The translations under genes and the position numbers were made by a program. 64,000 bases of DNA from the NCBI RefSeq assembly GCF_011290505.1, contig NZ_JAANPV010000003.1, positions 1-64,000 on the forward strand. The letters are read 5' to 3'. Of the stretch, positions 26,270-36,299 are shown piece after piece (positions within the stretch are counted from its first letter, which is position 1; every line of letters begins with the position of its first letter). The DNA comes from Paenalcaligenes suwonensis (GTDB lineage: Bacteria; Pseudomonadota; Gammaproteobacteria; Burkholderiales; Burkholderiaceae_B). Below the pieces are notes generated by a model. It was not told the origin of the DNA. It saw only the letters and a program-made list of their open reading frames with translations, and did no database searches.

Positions 26270-27118
26270 CTAGCCCAGCCATTCATCCCACACCGTGGGT
26301 AAGCCCGCTGGTGAAGGTGGCAATGTGCCCAAATCTAAGCGCCCCTCACCGGGTGCGTGAAAGTCTGATCCACACGAAATTTCAAAACCGTAATGCTTAG
26401 CCACTTGCGCGTATTCGGCATACTGGTCAGGCCGGTGACTACCCGTGACCACTTCTATTCCTACGCCACCCAAGGCTTTGAACTCGTCAAATAATGCCCC
26501 GAATTGTACAGGCGTAAATTCATAGCGGCCGGGGTGAGCAATAATGGCTTTACCACCCGCTTCTCGTATCCAATGAACAGACTGCGCCAAGGTGGCCCAC
26601 TGCATAGGTACAAACGCGGCTTTGTGATCGCCCAAATACCGTTTAAAGACCTCGCCCATATTGGCGCAATAGCCTTCCTCGACTAGGAAGCGCGCAAAAT
26701 GCGTACGGCTGATTAACGAAGGGTTAGACACATAACGCAACGCCCCCTCATAGGCATTTTTAATACCTAAACCCGTTAATTTATCGCCTATTTCTTTAGC
26801 ACGTTGTTCACGCCCTGCCCGTATATAGGCCAGCTCGTCATTAATCTGCGTTTGGTGATCCTCTACATTCAACCCCACGATATGCACCGTACGGCCCGCC
26901 CATGTGACGGAAATTTCCACACCAGAAATAAATTGCATACCCAATTTCTGTGCTTCAGCACGAGCTTCATCCAAGCCGCTTAATTCATCGTGGTCGGTTA
27001 ACGCCCACAACTGCACACCGTTGGCAGCAGCGCGCTGTGCCACTTCTTTAGGGGGTAACAATCCGTCTGAGGCTGTGGAGTGACAATGCAAATCCACATT
27101 AAGAGTTTGAGTACGCAT
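26270..27118 (-). CDS. PHP-domain 3',5'-nucleotidase/5'-3' exoribonuclease (RNase AM family)
   Basis: A 282-residue metal-dependent phosphoesterase. PHP motifs are clear: DLHCHSTASDG, LTDHDEL, EISVTW, and GSDFHAPGEGR near the C-terminus. The family (YciV/TrpH) hydrolyses 3',5'-nucleoside bisphosphates and trims RNA 5' ends. It is the neighbour of greB and of an alpha/beta hydrolase, spaced 6 bp from the latter, likely one operon. Confidence 0.9.
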   Translation of the reverse strand: MRTQTLNVDLHCHSTASDGLLPPKEVAQRAAANGVQLWALTDHDELSGLDEARAEAQKLGMQFISGVEISVTWAGRTVHIVGLNVEDHQTQINDELAYIRAGREQRAKEIGDKLTGLGIKNAYEGALRYVSNPSLISRTHFARFLVEEGYCANMGEVFKRYLGDHKAAFVPMQWATLAQSVHWIREAGGKAIIAHPGRYEFTPVQFGALFDEFKALGGVGIEVVTGSHRPDQYAEYAQVAKHYGFEISCGSDFHAPGEGRLDLGTLPPSPAGLPTVWDEWLG

Positions 27119-27124
27119 GCCTGA

Positions 27125-28066
27125 CTACCCTATCAAAAACTGTTTTACTGTCGCTATTTGATCCGCATGGCGCAACGTAGGCGCATGCCCTACTCCGGCC
27201 ACTTCTACACTGCGTGCAGCGTGATGCAGATTTAGCATTCTTTGCACGGTATCCGTGCTTAATAAATCGGACTCTTGCCCACGCATAATCAGCAGTTCAT
27301 TAGGCCAATGCTGATAAGACTGCCACAGCAACTGCTCAGCCATTTGCATGGCCGCTTCGGTTTGTGTGGCAAAGGGCAACGCAATGCGTAAGTCGTAATG
27401 CTTTACCCACGCCCCCTCGTCAGTTTGCACAAAGGCAATGCGCGCCATATCGGCCCACTCGGCGTCTGAGTGCGGCCCAAAGCCAGCTAAGGTCTGGCGC
27501 ACCGACGCAACTGCTTCGTCAAAACTGGCGAACTGCACCGGCATGCCTACGTAGTCACCAATACGCTGTATACCCTCCCAGTTTAACGCTGGGCCCACAT
27601 CGTTTAAGACTAGCTTTCCTAGTGGCAACTGCTGAGACGACGGCATACTTAAGGGATGCGGCATGCGTAACTGCGCCGACAAGGCCACATTGCCTGCCAA
27701 GCCCATGGCAATCAAACCGCCCATCGAGGTACCCACCCAATCCAAGGTAGTAGGCTGCAACCGCGCAATCAGTGTCAGCATATCGGCCACATATTGTGGA
27801 ACGGCGTAATACGTGGGATCTAACAGCCAGTCCGACGAGCCACGCCCCACCACGTCGGGACACACTACGCGATAATGGCTAGACAATGCTGCGGCCAACG
27901 CATCGAAATCTCTACCGCTGCGCGTTAACCCATGCACACACAAAAGAATGTTGTGATTGGTAGGATCGCCCCATTCCCAGTACGCCATACGATGGGTACC
28001 AGCAGGTGATGCACACATCACATAATCCAAACGAGGTCCAGAGCGCATATCAGAGTGACTGTTCAT
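27125..28066 (-). CDS. Alpha/beta-fold hydrolase
   Basis: About 313 residues. The oxyanion stretch LLCVHGLTRSGRDFDAL, the nucleophile elbow GTSMGG and the late His in GVGHAPTLRHADQI show an intact Ser-Asp/Glu-His hydrolase. No signal peptide. ATG 28066 is chosen since upstream sequence is not family-like and would overlap comEC. Substrate unknown. Confidence 0.88.
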   Translation of the reverse strand: MNSHSDMRSGPRLDYVMCASPAGTHRMAYWEWGDPTNHNILLCVHGLTRSGRDFDALAAALSSHYRVVCPDVVGRGSSDWLLDPTYYAVPQYVADMLTLIARLQPTTLDWVGTSMGGLIAMGLAGNVALSAQLRMPHPLSMPSSQQLPLGKLVLNDVGPALNWEGIQRIGDYVGMPVQFASFDEAVASVRQTLAGFGPHSDAEWADMARIAFVQTDEGAWVKHYDLRIALPFATQTEAAMQMAEQLLWQSYQHWPNELLIMRGQESDLLSTDTVQRMLNLHHAARSVEVAGVGHAPTLRHADQIATVKQFLIG

Positions 28067-28124
28067 GAGCAGACTGCGGCAAAGTAGGAAAAGAGTACTG
28101 TCCATTCTACACGCATCATTGCCG

Positions 28125-30638
28125 CTATCTACCTGTCTTAGCACATGGAAGCTGCCGCTGCGAGTTAGGGTGCTGCCAATAACGAGCCTGCACTTGCCGC
28201 TGGCACTGCACCTGCATAGTGTCTTTCTGAGTATGAATGTGTACAGCGCCCGCATAATCCGTACGTATAAAGACGGTCTGCAACCGCTGCCACCGTCGTT
28301 GCACCTCAGCATGCGGATGACCAAATCTATTCCACCACCCAACTTGCGCAATCGCCCATGTGGCCTGCAAGGTTTGCACCCAATCCAATGACGATGATGT
28401 ACGCGAACCATGATGGCCTACCACGACGGCATCATGTTGCCCTATTCCATACCTACGAATATGGGCTTCTTGCGCTACCCCTACATCCCCCGTTAGCAAC
28501 AACGTTTTTCCATGCACGCTACGCACACTCAGCACACAACTACGGGCATTGCTGTCTTTCTGTTTTAACGCTGTTTCGGTAGGCCATAAAAAGGTGAACC
28601 GCACCCCATCTACCTGCCACGACTCCCCTTGCTTGCAAAGCGACAACGCAGTTGTTGTAGGCAGTGGCGAGGGCTGCTGCAATAACGCTGCTTCACGCCC
28701 TAGGTAAGCACGCGTAGCAAAGCTGGAATATACCGTTTGCACAGGTAGGTTTTGCAGCACACTAAATGCACCACCCGTATGGTCTAGGTCATCGTGCGAC
28801 AGCACTAACCAATCCAATGCTGTAATGCCCTGCGCGCGCAAAAATGGCAGTATCACTCTACTGCCCATATCGCTGTGATAACTGGCTCGCAGCCCTGTAT
28901 CAAACAACAGCGCATGTTGCCGTGTCTGCACCACAATAGCGCTGCCTTGCCCCACATCCAGCACGTAAGCCCGCCATTCGCCTTCTGCTATTTGCTCCCG
29001 CCCCCACACCAAGCACGGTAACAGCCCTACCCAGCCCCAATGCTTACCCGGCAAGCCTTTAGGCAATAAGGCATAACCCATTCCACAAAGCGCAATGCCA
29101 TAGGCCCACCAGGGCGCAGCCGCCACTGGCACACTGGCCAAAGGCAATTCACTTAGCCACTGCGTAGGCCGCATCATCGCATTCAACAACCCATGCGCCA
29201 GCCATGCTACCCAGTGTGAAAACGGCGCTAACCACTGCACTGGAGCCGTCAGCATTAACAACAATGACAGTGGCGTAATCACCATCCCTATTAACGGAAT
29301 GGCATAGGCATTGCTAAACGGTGAAATCAGAGAGATCTCGTTAAACTGCCAAGCCAGCGCTGGAAACAAGGCCACACTAATAATGATTTGCCACGCCGAG
29401 GCTTGCCGCAGTACGTTAAACACCGCTCGCCAGCTGTGATACGGCTGCATAGCATGCCCCTGCCAGTGATAACACACTAGCAATACTGCTACTGCCCCAA
29501 ACGATAACCAAAAACCACTGGCTAAGACTGCCCACGGATCCAACCACACCACCAGCGCGGCGGCCAAGGCCAAGACTTGTGACGGCTGCCAAGACACATT
29601 CGCCAAACGCGTCAGCACTACTACCGCTAACATCAAAAAAGTACGCTGCGCGGGCACACCCCAACCTGCTACTGTGCAATACAATGCGGCCACCACCAAC
29701 GCCACACAGGCTGCTACGTTCTGTGCCGGCCAGTATTCAGCAAGGCGGATACTTCCATAACGCATACGCCGCCAACACCACGACAGCACGGTTGCTACCA
29801 ACACGGACAGTAGCGTCACATGCGATCCACTAATAGACACTAGATGGGTAAGCCCGGTCCTGTTAAACACCTGCCAATCGTGGTCTTCTATGCTTTGCTG
29901 ATCGCCCATGCTTAACGCCAACAGCACACCCCCATAGCGCAACGATTGCACATAAGGTTGCATGGCAGCACGTAACTCATAGCGCAGACTTTGTGCCATC
30001 ACCTGCCACGAACGCTGCCACCATGGCCGAACAAATAGCAGTTGTGGTTGCCCCCGTACGCTGGCTAACGCCCGTACGTCGTTGCTAAAGCTGTATTGCT
30101 CATAATCAAAACCATGTGCATTGCTATAGCCATGCGGCGTTTTAACTAGCATATTGCTGCGCCATACTTGGCCTGGGGAAATCACAGGAAAACTATAAGG
30201 CATGGGTTTTGTATAAGGACCTGACCAAGTAGGTGCAGACCAACTCACTACTATAGTTCGGGGCACACCCGCAGGCTTGCTATGACGCACCCGCGCCATA
30301 AAGCTGACACTTCCTACGCGATACTGAGGCAGCCCTATCACCTCAAACTCTATGCGTGATACCCGGTTTTCGTCCGCGGATGGTAAGGCTTGCGCCAACC
30401 GCTGTTGCGCTAAAAAACTTGCCCACCCAAGCGTTGCACAAGCCGCCAGCATAGCCACCGCAGCGTAGCTGAACCTAGGCATACGCCAAACCATCACGCA
30501 CAACACTGCCGCTACTAGGGCTAAGCCCACATAAACCCAGAGTGAAGGTAATACCGAAAAGTTTTGCACCAGTACAGCAGCCAACACCATAGCCACTGCT
30601 ACTGCCCGCCCAGAAAACTGCCGTTGTAGACATCGCAT
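28125..30638 (-). CDS. comEC: ComEC/Rec2 DNA-uptake channel
   Basis: An 837-residue inner-membrane protein with N-terminal helices, the competence domain (LLALSMGDQQSIEDHDWQVFNRTGLTHLVSISGSHVTLL), and a C-terminal metallo-beta-lactamase domain (YVLDVGQGSAIVVQT, LSHDDLDHTGG, VVGHHGSRTSSS). It transports single-stranded DNA during transformation. The gene is intact, so natural competence is possible. ATG at 30638. Confidence 0.95.
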   Translation of the reverse strand: MRCLQRQFSGRAVAVAMVLAAVLVQNFSVLPSLWVYVGLALVAAVLCVMVWRMPRFSYAAVAMLAACATLGWASFLAQQRLAQALPSADENRVSRIEFEVIGLPQYRVGSVSFMARVRHSKPAGVPRTIVVSWSAPTWSGPYTKPMPYSFPVISPGQVWRSNMLVKTPHGYSNAHGFDYEQYSFSNDVRALASVRGQPQLLFVRPWWQRSWQVMAQSLRYELRAAMQPYVQSLRYGGVLLALSMGDQQSIEDHDWQVFNRTGLTHLVSISGSHVTLLSVLVATVLSWCWRRMRYGSIRLAEYWPAQNVAACVALVVAALYCTVAGWGVPAQRTFLMLAVVVLTRLANVSWQPSQVLALAAALVVWLDPWAVLASGFWLSFGAVAVLLVCYHWQGHAMQPYHSWRAVFNVLRQASAWQIIISVALFPALAWQFNEISLISPFSNAYAIPLIGMVITPLSLLLMLTAPVQWLAPFSHWVAWLAHGLLNAMMRPTQWLSELPLASVPVAAAPWWAYGIALCGMGYALLPKGLPGKHWGWVGLLPCLVWGREQIAEGEWRAYVLDVGQGSAIVVQTRQHALLFDTGLRASYHSDMGSRVILPFLRAQGITALDWLVLSHDDLDHTGGAFSVLQNLPVQTVYSSFATRAYLGREAALLQQPSPLPTTTALSLCKQGESWQVDGVRFTFLWPTETALKQKDSNARSCVLSVRSVHGKTLLLTGDVGVAQEAHIRRYGIGQHDAVVVGHHGSRTSSSLDWVQTLQATWAIAQVGWWNRFGHPHAEVQRRWQRLQTVFIRTDYAGAVHIHTQKDTMQVQCQRQVQARYWQHPNSQRQLPCAKTGR

Positions 30639-30741
30639 AATGAATGCAAAAGCTTTAGCCTACGGCGATGCGCACGCGCCAAACGTAGGCGCGTCATCTT
30701 ATGTCACTGCGTGACTGTACCTACGTACTAAGCGGGAAAAA

Positions 30742-31563
30742 TTAGCGAGCTAAGCGCGGCAACACATCTACTGCATTTTGCCCCGTCTGTTGAATAACGC
30801 GTTGCAAGGGCTGGTCACGCAACTCTGCCAACACTTGCGCCATTCGCGCTAACTGAGCAGGCTCATTGCGACGGGCCAAGGGCGTGACATCTACCTCGCC
30901 TGCACTGCCCAGCCATGCAGGCGGAATATCTGGCGCATCGGTTTCTAGCACGATGGCCTCTAGGGGAAGGTCTGCTGCCAAACGGCGTATTTGCTTAGCA
31001 CGCTCAAACGTCATGGCTCCGCCAAAACCTAGCTTGAAGCCCAAGCCAACCAAAATCTCGGCTTGTTGTTGACTGCCGTTAAACGCATGCGCGATACCTC
31101 GTAACCCAGGATGTAAGCGCACATACTTGGTGATGACATCTACGGAACGACGCACATGCAAAATCACCGGCAACTGATAACGTGCCGCCAAGGCTACTTG
31201 CTGCTCATAAAAAAACAGCTGGCGTTCACGCATTTCGGGGGTACATAGCTCGGACACAAAGAAGTCCAAGCCTATTTCGCCTATGCCCACAAAGCGGGGA
31301 TCATCTAGGGCCTGCTGTACGGTTTCTTCTAATACTGCCAGATCGTTAGGCTGAGCGCGCGGTACATATAAAGGGTGAATGCCTAAGGCGTAATACACAC
31401 CCTCGTTTTGCTGTGCAAGCTGACGTACCGCGTCGAAGTTACTGACCTCTACCGCCGGCACCACCACTTTCTGCACCCCTGCGGCTTGTGCCCGCTGCCA
31501 CACCTGATCGCGATCAGCATCAAATTCCGGTGCATCCAAATGACAATGGCTATCGATCAGCAT
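30742..31563 (-). CDS. tatD: TatD-family deoxyribonuclease
   Basis: A 273-residue TIM-barrel metal-dependent hydrolase. Motifs: MLIDSHCHLD, GIHPLYV, GEIGLDF, HVRRS, HAFNGS, ETDAPDIPP. Family members are 3'-5' exonucleases or D-aminoacyl-tRNA deacylases. It stands between comEC and lolD. Confidence 0.93.
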   Translation of the reverse strand: MLIDSHCHLDAPEFDADRDQVWQRAQAAGVQKVVVPAVEVSNFDAVRQLAQQNEGVYYALGIHPLYVPRAQPNDLAVLEETVQQALDDPRFVGIGEIGLDFFVSELCTPEMRERQLFFYEQQVALAARYQLPVILHVRRSVDVITKYVRLHPGLRGIAHAFNGSQQQAEILVGLGFKLGFGGAMTFERAKQIRRLAADLPLEAIVLETDAPDIPPAWLGSAGEVDVTPLARRNEPAQLARMAQVLAELRDQPLQRVIQQTGQNAVDVLPRLAR

Positions 31564-31647
31564 GGTTTCCCCCTGTGAGACTACCTACGCAGCGCCGTGC
31601 ATACAGAGCATGGGTCACACCCTGTACACACGCTTAGGCAGTTTAGC

Positions 31648-32343
31648 TTATTGTAGATTGCCATCCACCATGTGCAATTGTCGGTGCGCCAAGGAAGCCA
31701 AGGCCACATCATGCGTCACAATCACAAACGCAGTGCCTAGCTCTCTGTTCACCTCTTGCAGCAACGCAAACATTTCATCGGCCGTATGTCTATCTAAGTT
31801 ACCGGTAGGCTCATCCGCCAACACGCAGGCTGGATTAGAAACCAACGAACGCGCCAATGCCACGCGCTGCCGCTCGCCACCCGACAACTGCCCGGGAAAA
31901 TGGTCTAAGCGCTCACCCAAGCCCACTCGTTCTAATAACTTCTGTGCTTGTGCTCGTGCTTCATCACGTTTTAAGCCCCGCACAATTAACGGCATAGCTG
32001 CGTTGTCTAAGGCATGGAATTCCGGCAGTAAATGGTGGAACTGGTACACAAAGCCTAAGGACTGGTTACGCAAACGGCTGCGCTGTTTTTCGCCCATGCT
32101 ATCCGTTTCTTGACCTTGCACCCACACCTTACCGGTAGTGGGTTTATCAAGCAGCCCCAGTATGTGCAACAGGGTACTTTTACCCGACCCAGACGCGCCC
32201 ACAATAGCGACCATTTCACCGGCCTGCACCTGTAAAGACACATCGTGCAAAATACGGATATCACGCCCAGCTTCGCTATAGCGCACGCCCAAGTCACGCG
32301 CCTCAATGACAGGAGTAGAAGAAGACATTACAGAATCAGTCAT
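31648..32343 (-). CDS. lolD: Lipoprotein-releasing ABC transporter ATPase
   Basis: About 231 residues. Walker A GASGSGKST, signature LSGGERQRVALAR, Walker B CVLADEPTGNLD and H-loop VTHD are intact. LolD powers extraction of outer-membrane lipoproteins by LolC/E. The ATG at 32343 overlaps the end of lolC by 8 bp (translational coupling); an alternative ATG is 32328. Confidence 0.95.
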   Translation of the reverse strand: MTDSVMSSSTPVIEARDLGVRYSEAGRDIRILHDVSLQVQAGEMVAIVGASGSGKSTLLHILGLLDKPTTGKVWVQGQETDSMGEKQRSRLRNQSLGFVYQFHHLLPEFHALDNAAMPLIVRGLKRDEARAQAQKLLERVGLGERLDHFPGQLSGGERQRVALARSLVSNPACVLADEPTGNLDRHTADEMFALLQEVNRELGTAFVIVTHDVALASLAHRQLHMVDGNLQ

Positions 32344-33609
32344 GACGCAGTACCTGTGCAGGTTGCAGACGTGAGGCACGCCAACTGGGGTACAGCGTAG
32401 CCAAGAACGACAAAATTAACGAAGTCACCGCAATGATAACGATATCGCTCACTTGCGGATTAGAAGGCAAAGAGCTGATGAAATAGATTTGCTCGGGCAA
32501 GAACTGTAGGCCAATCAAGTTCTCAATAAAGGGAACGATCACATCTACGTTATAGGCAATCAACACCCCAAACAACACACCTAAGCCCGTGCCCAAGAAA
32601 CCAATCAAACTGCCTTGCACCAAGAAGATGCGGGCAATCTCAGCCGGCGTCGCCCCTAAGGTACGCAGGATGGCAATATCGCTACGCTTATCTTTCACCG
32701 CCATCACCAGCGACGACAGCAAGTTAAACGCGGCTACCGCCACAATCAGGGTCAGAATTAAAAACATCATACGTTTTTCAGTTTGCACCGCGGCAAACCA
32801 CGTACGGTTATTGCGTGTCCAGTCGCTGGCAATCACACCACTGGGCAATTGGCTTTGTAGCTCTACAGCGACCTCGGGGGCTTTTTGCATATCTTTAATG
32901 CGCAAACGCACACCGCTCACTCCACTGTCGCGGAAAATGCGGGCGGCATCTTGCACATTCACAAACGCCAACGACGCGTCGTACTCATAGTGGCCCGACG
33001 AAAACAGACCCACTACCGTGAACTGGCGCATACGCGGTAAAAACCCGCCGGTGAAATCGTGCCTTGTGGCGCCATCACCATCAAGGTATCGCCTTGGCCT
33101 ACTCCTAGCGTTTTCGCCAATTTCTGACCCAGCACAATGCCAAAGCTGCCATCTTTTAAGGCATCCAAGCTACCGGCATACAATTGATCGGCTAGCTCAG
33201 AAACCTGTGTTTCCACACTAGGATCTATGCCGCGTATTTGCGCGCCGCTCAATACATTATTGCGCACCAACATACCTTGTGCGCCCACAAAAGGTGCGGC
33301 ACCTTCTACCGCACTATTGTGCTTGGCTTCGGTGGCAATATCCGGCCACATTTCCAACACTCTCTGGTGCGGTTGCCCGGGATAAAACAATTCTATATGC
33401 GGCAAAACCGACAGCATTCGATCACGCACCTGCGTTTGGAAGCCATTCATGACTGAAAGCACTACAATAAGAGCCGCAACCCCTAGAGCGATACCCGCCA
33501 TGGAACTTCCAGCGATGAACGAGACAAACCTGTCCCCTCGCTGTCCTGCTTTACGCTTAGATCGGGTTAACCCCGCATAACGCGCTCCAACCCACCATTC
33601 AAACGACAT
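32336..33609 (-). pseudogene. lolC: Lipoprotein-releasing permease LolC/LolE, interrupted by a single-base frameshift
   Basis: Two overlapping frames make one gene. The first (33609 to 33013) has MSFEWWVGARYAGLTRSKRK, a first membrane helix and the periplasmic domain up to GTISPAGF. The second begins within the same position and carries RMRQFTVVGLFSSGHYEYD and the three C-terminal helices to the end. Restoring one T in the run at 33039-33043 (AAAAA on the plus strand) gives GTISPAGFLPRMRQFTVVG and a continuous protein of about 424 residues. LolC is essential, and the lesion is in a homopolymer, so a sequencing error is likely. Confidence 0.85.
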
Positions 33610-33648
33610 AAACTTTGCCACCGCACGTGTATTAGACAGAAAACTTCT

Positions 33649-34590
33649 ATGCAAATAGTACTCTCAGGCGCTCTGCCCGAACCACCCTACGCATCAAAAC
33701 TTTTACCTGAGCTGGAAAAAGTCGCTCCTACTCTGGTTCAGTGGCTGAATAAAAGCCAAAGCACACTACAGGTTCTGGATAGCAATCAAGAACGCTGTAC
33801 AGCACTGGAGTACTGGCAACTGCAACAGGCTGGATTTCAACCCAAACCCGCTCAGCATAGTAGCGCAGGTCTAGGGGTTTTGTGGATGCAATCGCAACAA
33901 AACCTAACTTTACCCCTAGAAGAAGCCATCTGGTTAGGTGAGCTCGTGCACATTGCCCCCTCGCGGGATGGTGCTGCGCTTATCCCTGCCGCGCAGTTAG
34001 ACATTAGCGCGGCTGAAAGCGAAGCCCTATTTACCAGCAGCGTTGAATGGTTTGAAGGCACGGGGTTTTCCGCCGAGTACAGGGGGCCAAACTACTGGCG
34101 CATTACCCCTCCACACGACTTTGAAGCACGTACAGTTAGTTCTGACTTGGTCAGCCAAAGCGCCGTTAATAATTGGTGGGAGCAAGACACCGCTACACGG
34201 CCTTGGCGCAAATTGGTTAACGAACTACAAATGTTTTGGTTCAACCACCCAGTCAACCAACAACGCATCGCGGATGGCAAACTACCTATCAACAGTTTGT
34301 GGTTACAAGGTGGAGGATCTCTTGCGCAATTTAGCCCCACCCCCACTGACGCTTACCACGTCTTCACCGACTTGGAAGACCCCCTACAACAGCAAGACTG
34401 GTCTAGATGGCTAGAAGCCTGGCAAGAGCTAGAGAAAAATCGCTTTGCTCCGCTACAGCAGCAACCCACTAGCATTGTGCTGTGCGGTCTGGACCGTCTG
34501 CTTACTCTTAGCCCCCGCCCCAGCGGTTGGCTACAAAAACTCTTTGCCCCCAAGCAATCAGATTGGAAGAAAAAATGGTCATCCCAGTAA
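33649..34590 (+). CDS. Conserved protein preceding recJ
   Basis: A 313-residue soluble protein with no signal peptide. I recognise it only as the type of protein that often precedes recJ in beta-proteobacteria (COG4255-like, distantly related to phosphoglycerate mutase-like proteins). A segment LPINSLWLQGGGSL and a C-terminal basic end are notable. It overlaps recJ by 16 bp and is divergent from lolC, 39 bp apart. Confidence 0.75.
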   Translation: MQIVLSGALPEPPYASKLLPELEKVAPTLVQWLNKSQSTLQVLDSNQERCTALEYWQLQQAGFQPKPAQHSSAGLGVLWMQSQQNLTLPLEEAIWLGELVHIAPSRDGAALIPAAQLDISAAESEALFTSSVEWFEGTGFSAEYRGPNYWRITPPHDFEARTVSSDLVSQSAVNNWWEQDTATRPWRKLVNELQMFWFNHPVNQQRIADGKLPINSLWLQGGGSLAQFSPTPTDAYHVFTDLEDPLQQQDWSRWLEAWQELEKNRFAPLQQQPTSIVLCGLDRLLTLSPRPSGWLQKLFAPKQSDWKKKWSSQ

Positions 34591-36299
34591 TACAGGACCG
34601 CAACCCTAACCCCGAGCACATCGCTGCCCTCACATCAGCTGGCACACATCCGCTATTAGCCAAATTGATGGCATCCAGAGGGGTATGCAGCCAAGAAGAG
34701 TTAGCCACCGACTGGGCTCAAATGCTCTCGCCCGCGTTACTGCGCGACTTGCAACATGCCGCCCGTTTTTTGGCGGATGCCATTGCTGCCAATAAGCGCT
34801 TACTGATTGTGGCAGACTACGACTGTGATGGCGCGACGGCCTGCGCTGTAGCGGTGCGCGGTTTACGCATGATGGGTGCTACGGTCGATTTCCTAGTGCC
34901 TAATCGCTTTGAGACTGGCTACGGTTTATCGCCCGCCATTGTAGAGCTCGCCATCGCCCACCCCACCGGTAAGCCAGACATCTTAATTACCGTTGATAAC
35001 GGCATCGCCAGTGTCAGCGGCGTAGAAGCCGCCAAAGCGGCTGGCATGGAAGTTATTGTCACCGATCACCACTTACCCGGTGACGAGCTGCCAGATGCGT
35101 CCGCCATTGTGAACCCCAACCACCCTGACTGCACCTTTGCCTCTAAAAATTTAGCGGGTGTAGGCGTGATCTTTTACCTGATGCTGGGGTTACGCGCCGA
35201 ACTACGCCAACGAGGCGTTTTTGATGCCAAAACTCAGCCGCGCTTAAACCGTTTAAGTGATCTCGTTGCCTTAGGCACTGTCGCCGACGTGGTGCGCTTA
35301 GACAGCAATAATCGTTTATTGGTCAGCCAAGGCTTGCAACAAATACGCTCCGGTATCATGCAACCGGGCATTGAAGCCTTGTTCCGCGTGGCTGCACGCC
35401 ACCCCGCGCTTGCCAGCACCTTTGATTTAGGTTTTGCCTTAGGCCCTCGTATTAATGCAGCAGGCAGGCTCGCCGATATGGCATTAGGCATTCGTTGTTT
35501 ACTGAGCGACGACCCAGCAGAAGCCATGGCTTTAGCACAAGAGCTAGAGGACATGAACCAAGACCGCCGCCAGATTGAGCAACATATGCGTCAAGAAGCG
35601 TTAGTCGCGGTAGAACAGCATGTGAACCACAACCCCGAACAACGGGCCAGCCTTTGCGTGTATCACCCCGACTGGCACCAAGGCGTAGTGGGCTTGGTGG
35701 CTTCTCGCTTAAAAGAACAGTTCTGGCGTCCCGTGCTGGCATTTGCCCGCAGTGACGACGGCATCATGCTTAAAGGTTCCGGCCGTTCGGTACCCGATGT
35801 GCATTTGCGCGACGTATTGGATTTAGTCTCTAAACGCCAGCCCGGCATCATCGCCCAGTTTGGTGGTCACGCGATGGCGGCAGGCTTAAGCATCAAAGAA
35901 GAAAATTACGCTGACTTCATGCTGCTCTTTGATGATGCGGTACGCACCTTAAGCGGACGTGAGTATTTTGAACCGGTGATAGAAACAGATGGCAGCCTAT
36001 CGCTGGATCACTACAGCGTAGAAACCGCCTACTTGCTGCAATCGCAAGTATGGGGTGCTGGCTTTCCAGCTCCACTATTTCGCGACCGCTTTATTATTCG
36101 TCAGCAGCGTTTGCTCAAAGACCGGCACTTGAAGCTGCAACTAGAACGTGGCACCCAAGTGCTAGACGCTATTTGGTTTAACCACGATCAATTGTTAGAT
36201 GGCGTGATTGAGGTGGTGTACAGTTTGGCCCCCAACACATGGAATGGCCAAACTTCACTGCAATTAATAGTGGAGTACGCGGCTAGCGTCAACGCTTAA
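34575..36299 (+). CDS. recJ: Single-stranded-DNA exonuclease RecJ
   Basis: A 574-residue 5'-3' exonuclease of the DHH family. Motifs: VADYDCDGATA, ITVDNGI, VTDHHLPG (DHH), ALGTVADVV, and in DHHA1 FGGHAMAAG. It acts in recombination and mismatch repair. ATG 34575 follows GGAAG; the upstream in-frame ATG at 34527 lies in the preceding gene. Confidence 0.95.
   Translation: MVIPVIQDRNPNPEHIAALTSAGTHPLLAKLMASRGVCSQEELATDWAQMLSPALLRDLQHAARFLADAIAANKRLLIVADYDCDGATACAVAVRGLRMMGATVDFLVPNRFETGYGLSPAIVELAIAHPTGKPDILITVDNGIASVSGVEAAKAAGMEVIVTDHHLPGDELPDASAIVNPNHPDCTFASKNLAGVGVIFYLMLGLRAELRQRGVFDAKTQPRLNRLSDLVALGTVADVVRLDSNNRLLVSQGLQQIRSGIMQPGIEALFRVAARHPALASTFDLGFALGPRINAAGRLADMALGIRCLLSDDPAEAMALAQELEDMNQDRRQIEQHMRQEALVAVEQHVNHNPEQRASLCVYHPDWHQGVVGLVASRLKEQFWRPVLAFARSDDGIMLKGSGRSVPDVHLRDVLDLVSKRQPGIIAQFGGHAMAAGLSIKEENYADFMLLFDDAVRTLSGREYFEPVIETDGSLSLDHYSVETAYLLQSQVWGAGFPAPLFRDRFIIRQQRLLKDRHLKLQLERGTQVLDAIWFNHDQLLDGVIEVVYSLAPNTWNGQTSLQLIVEYAASVNA

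Noticed and set aside
33013..33040. Programmed frameshifting in lolC
   Set aside because: Only a short run of five T without a stimulatory element; sequencing error or mutation is simpler.
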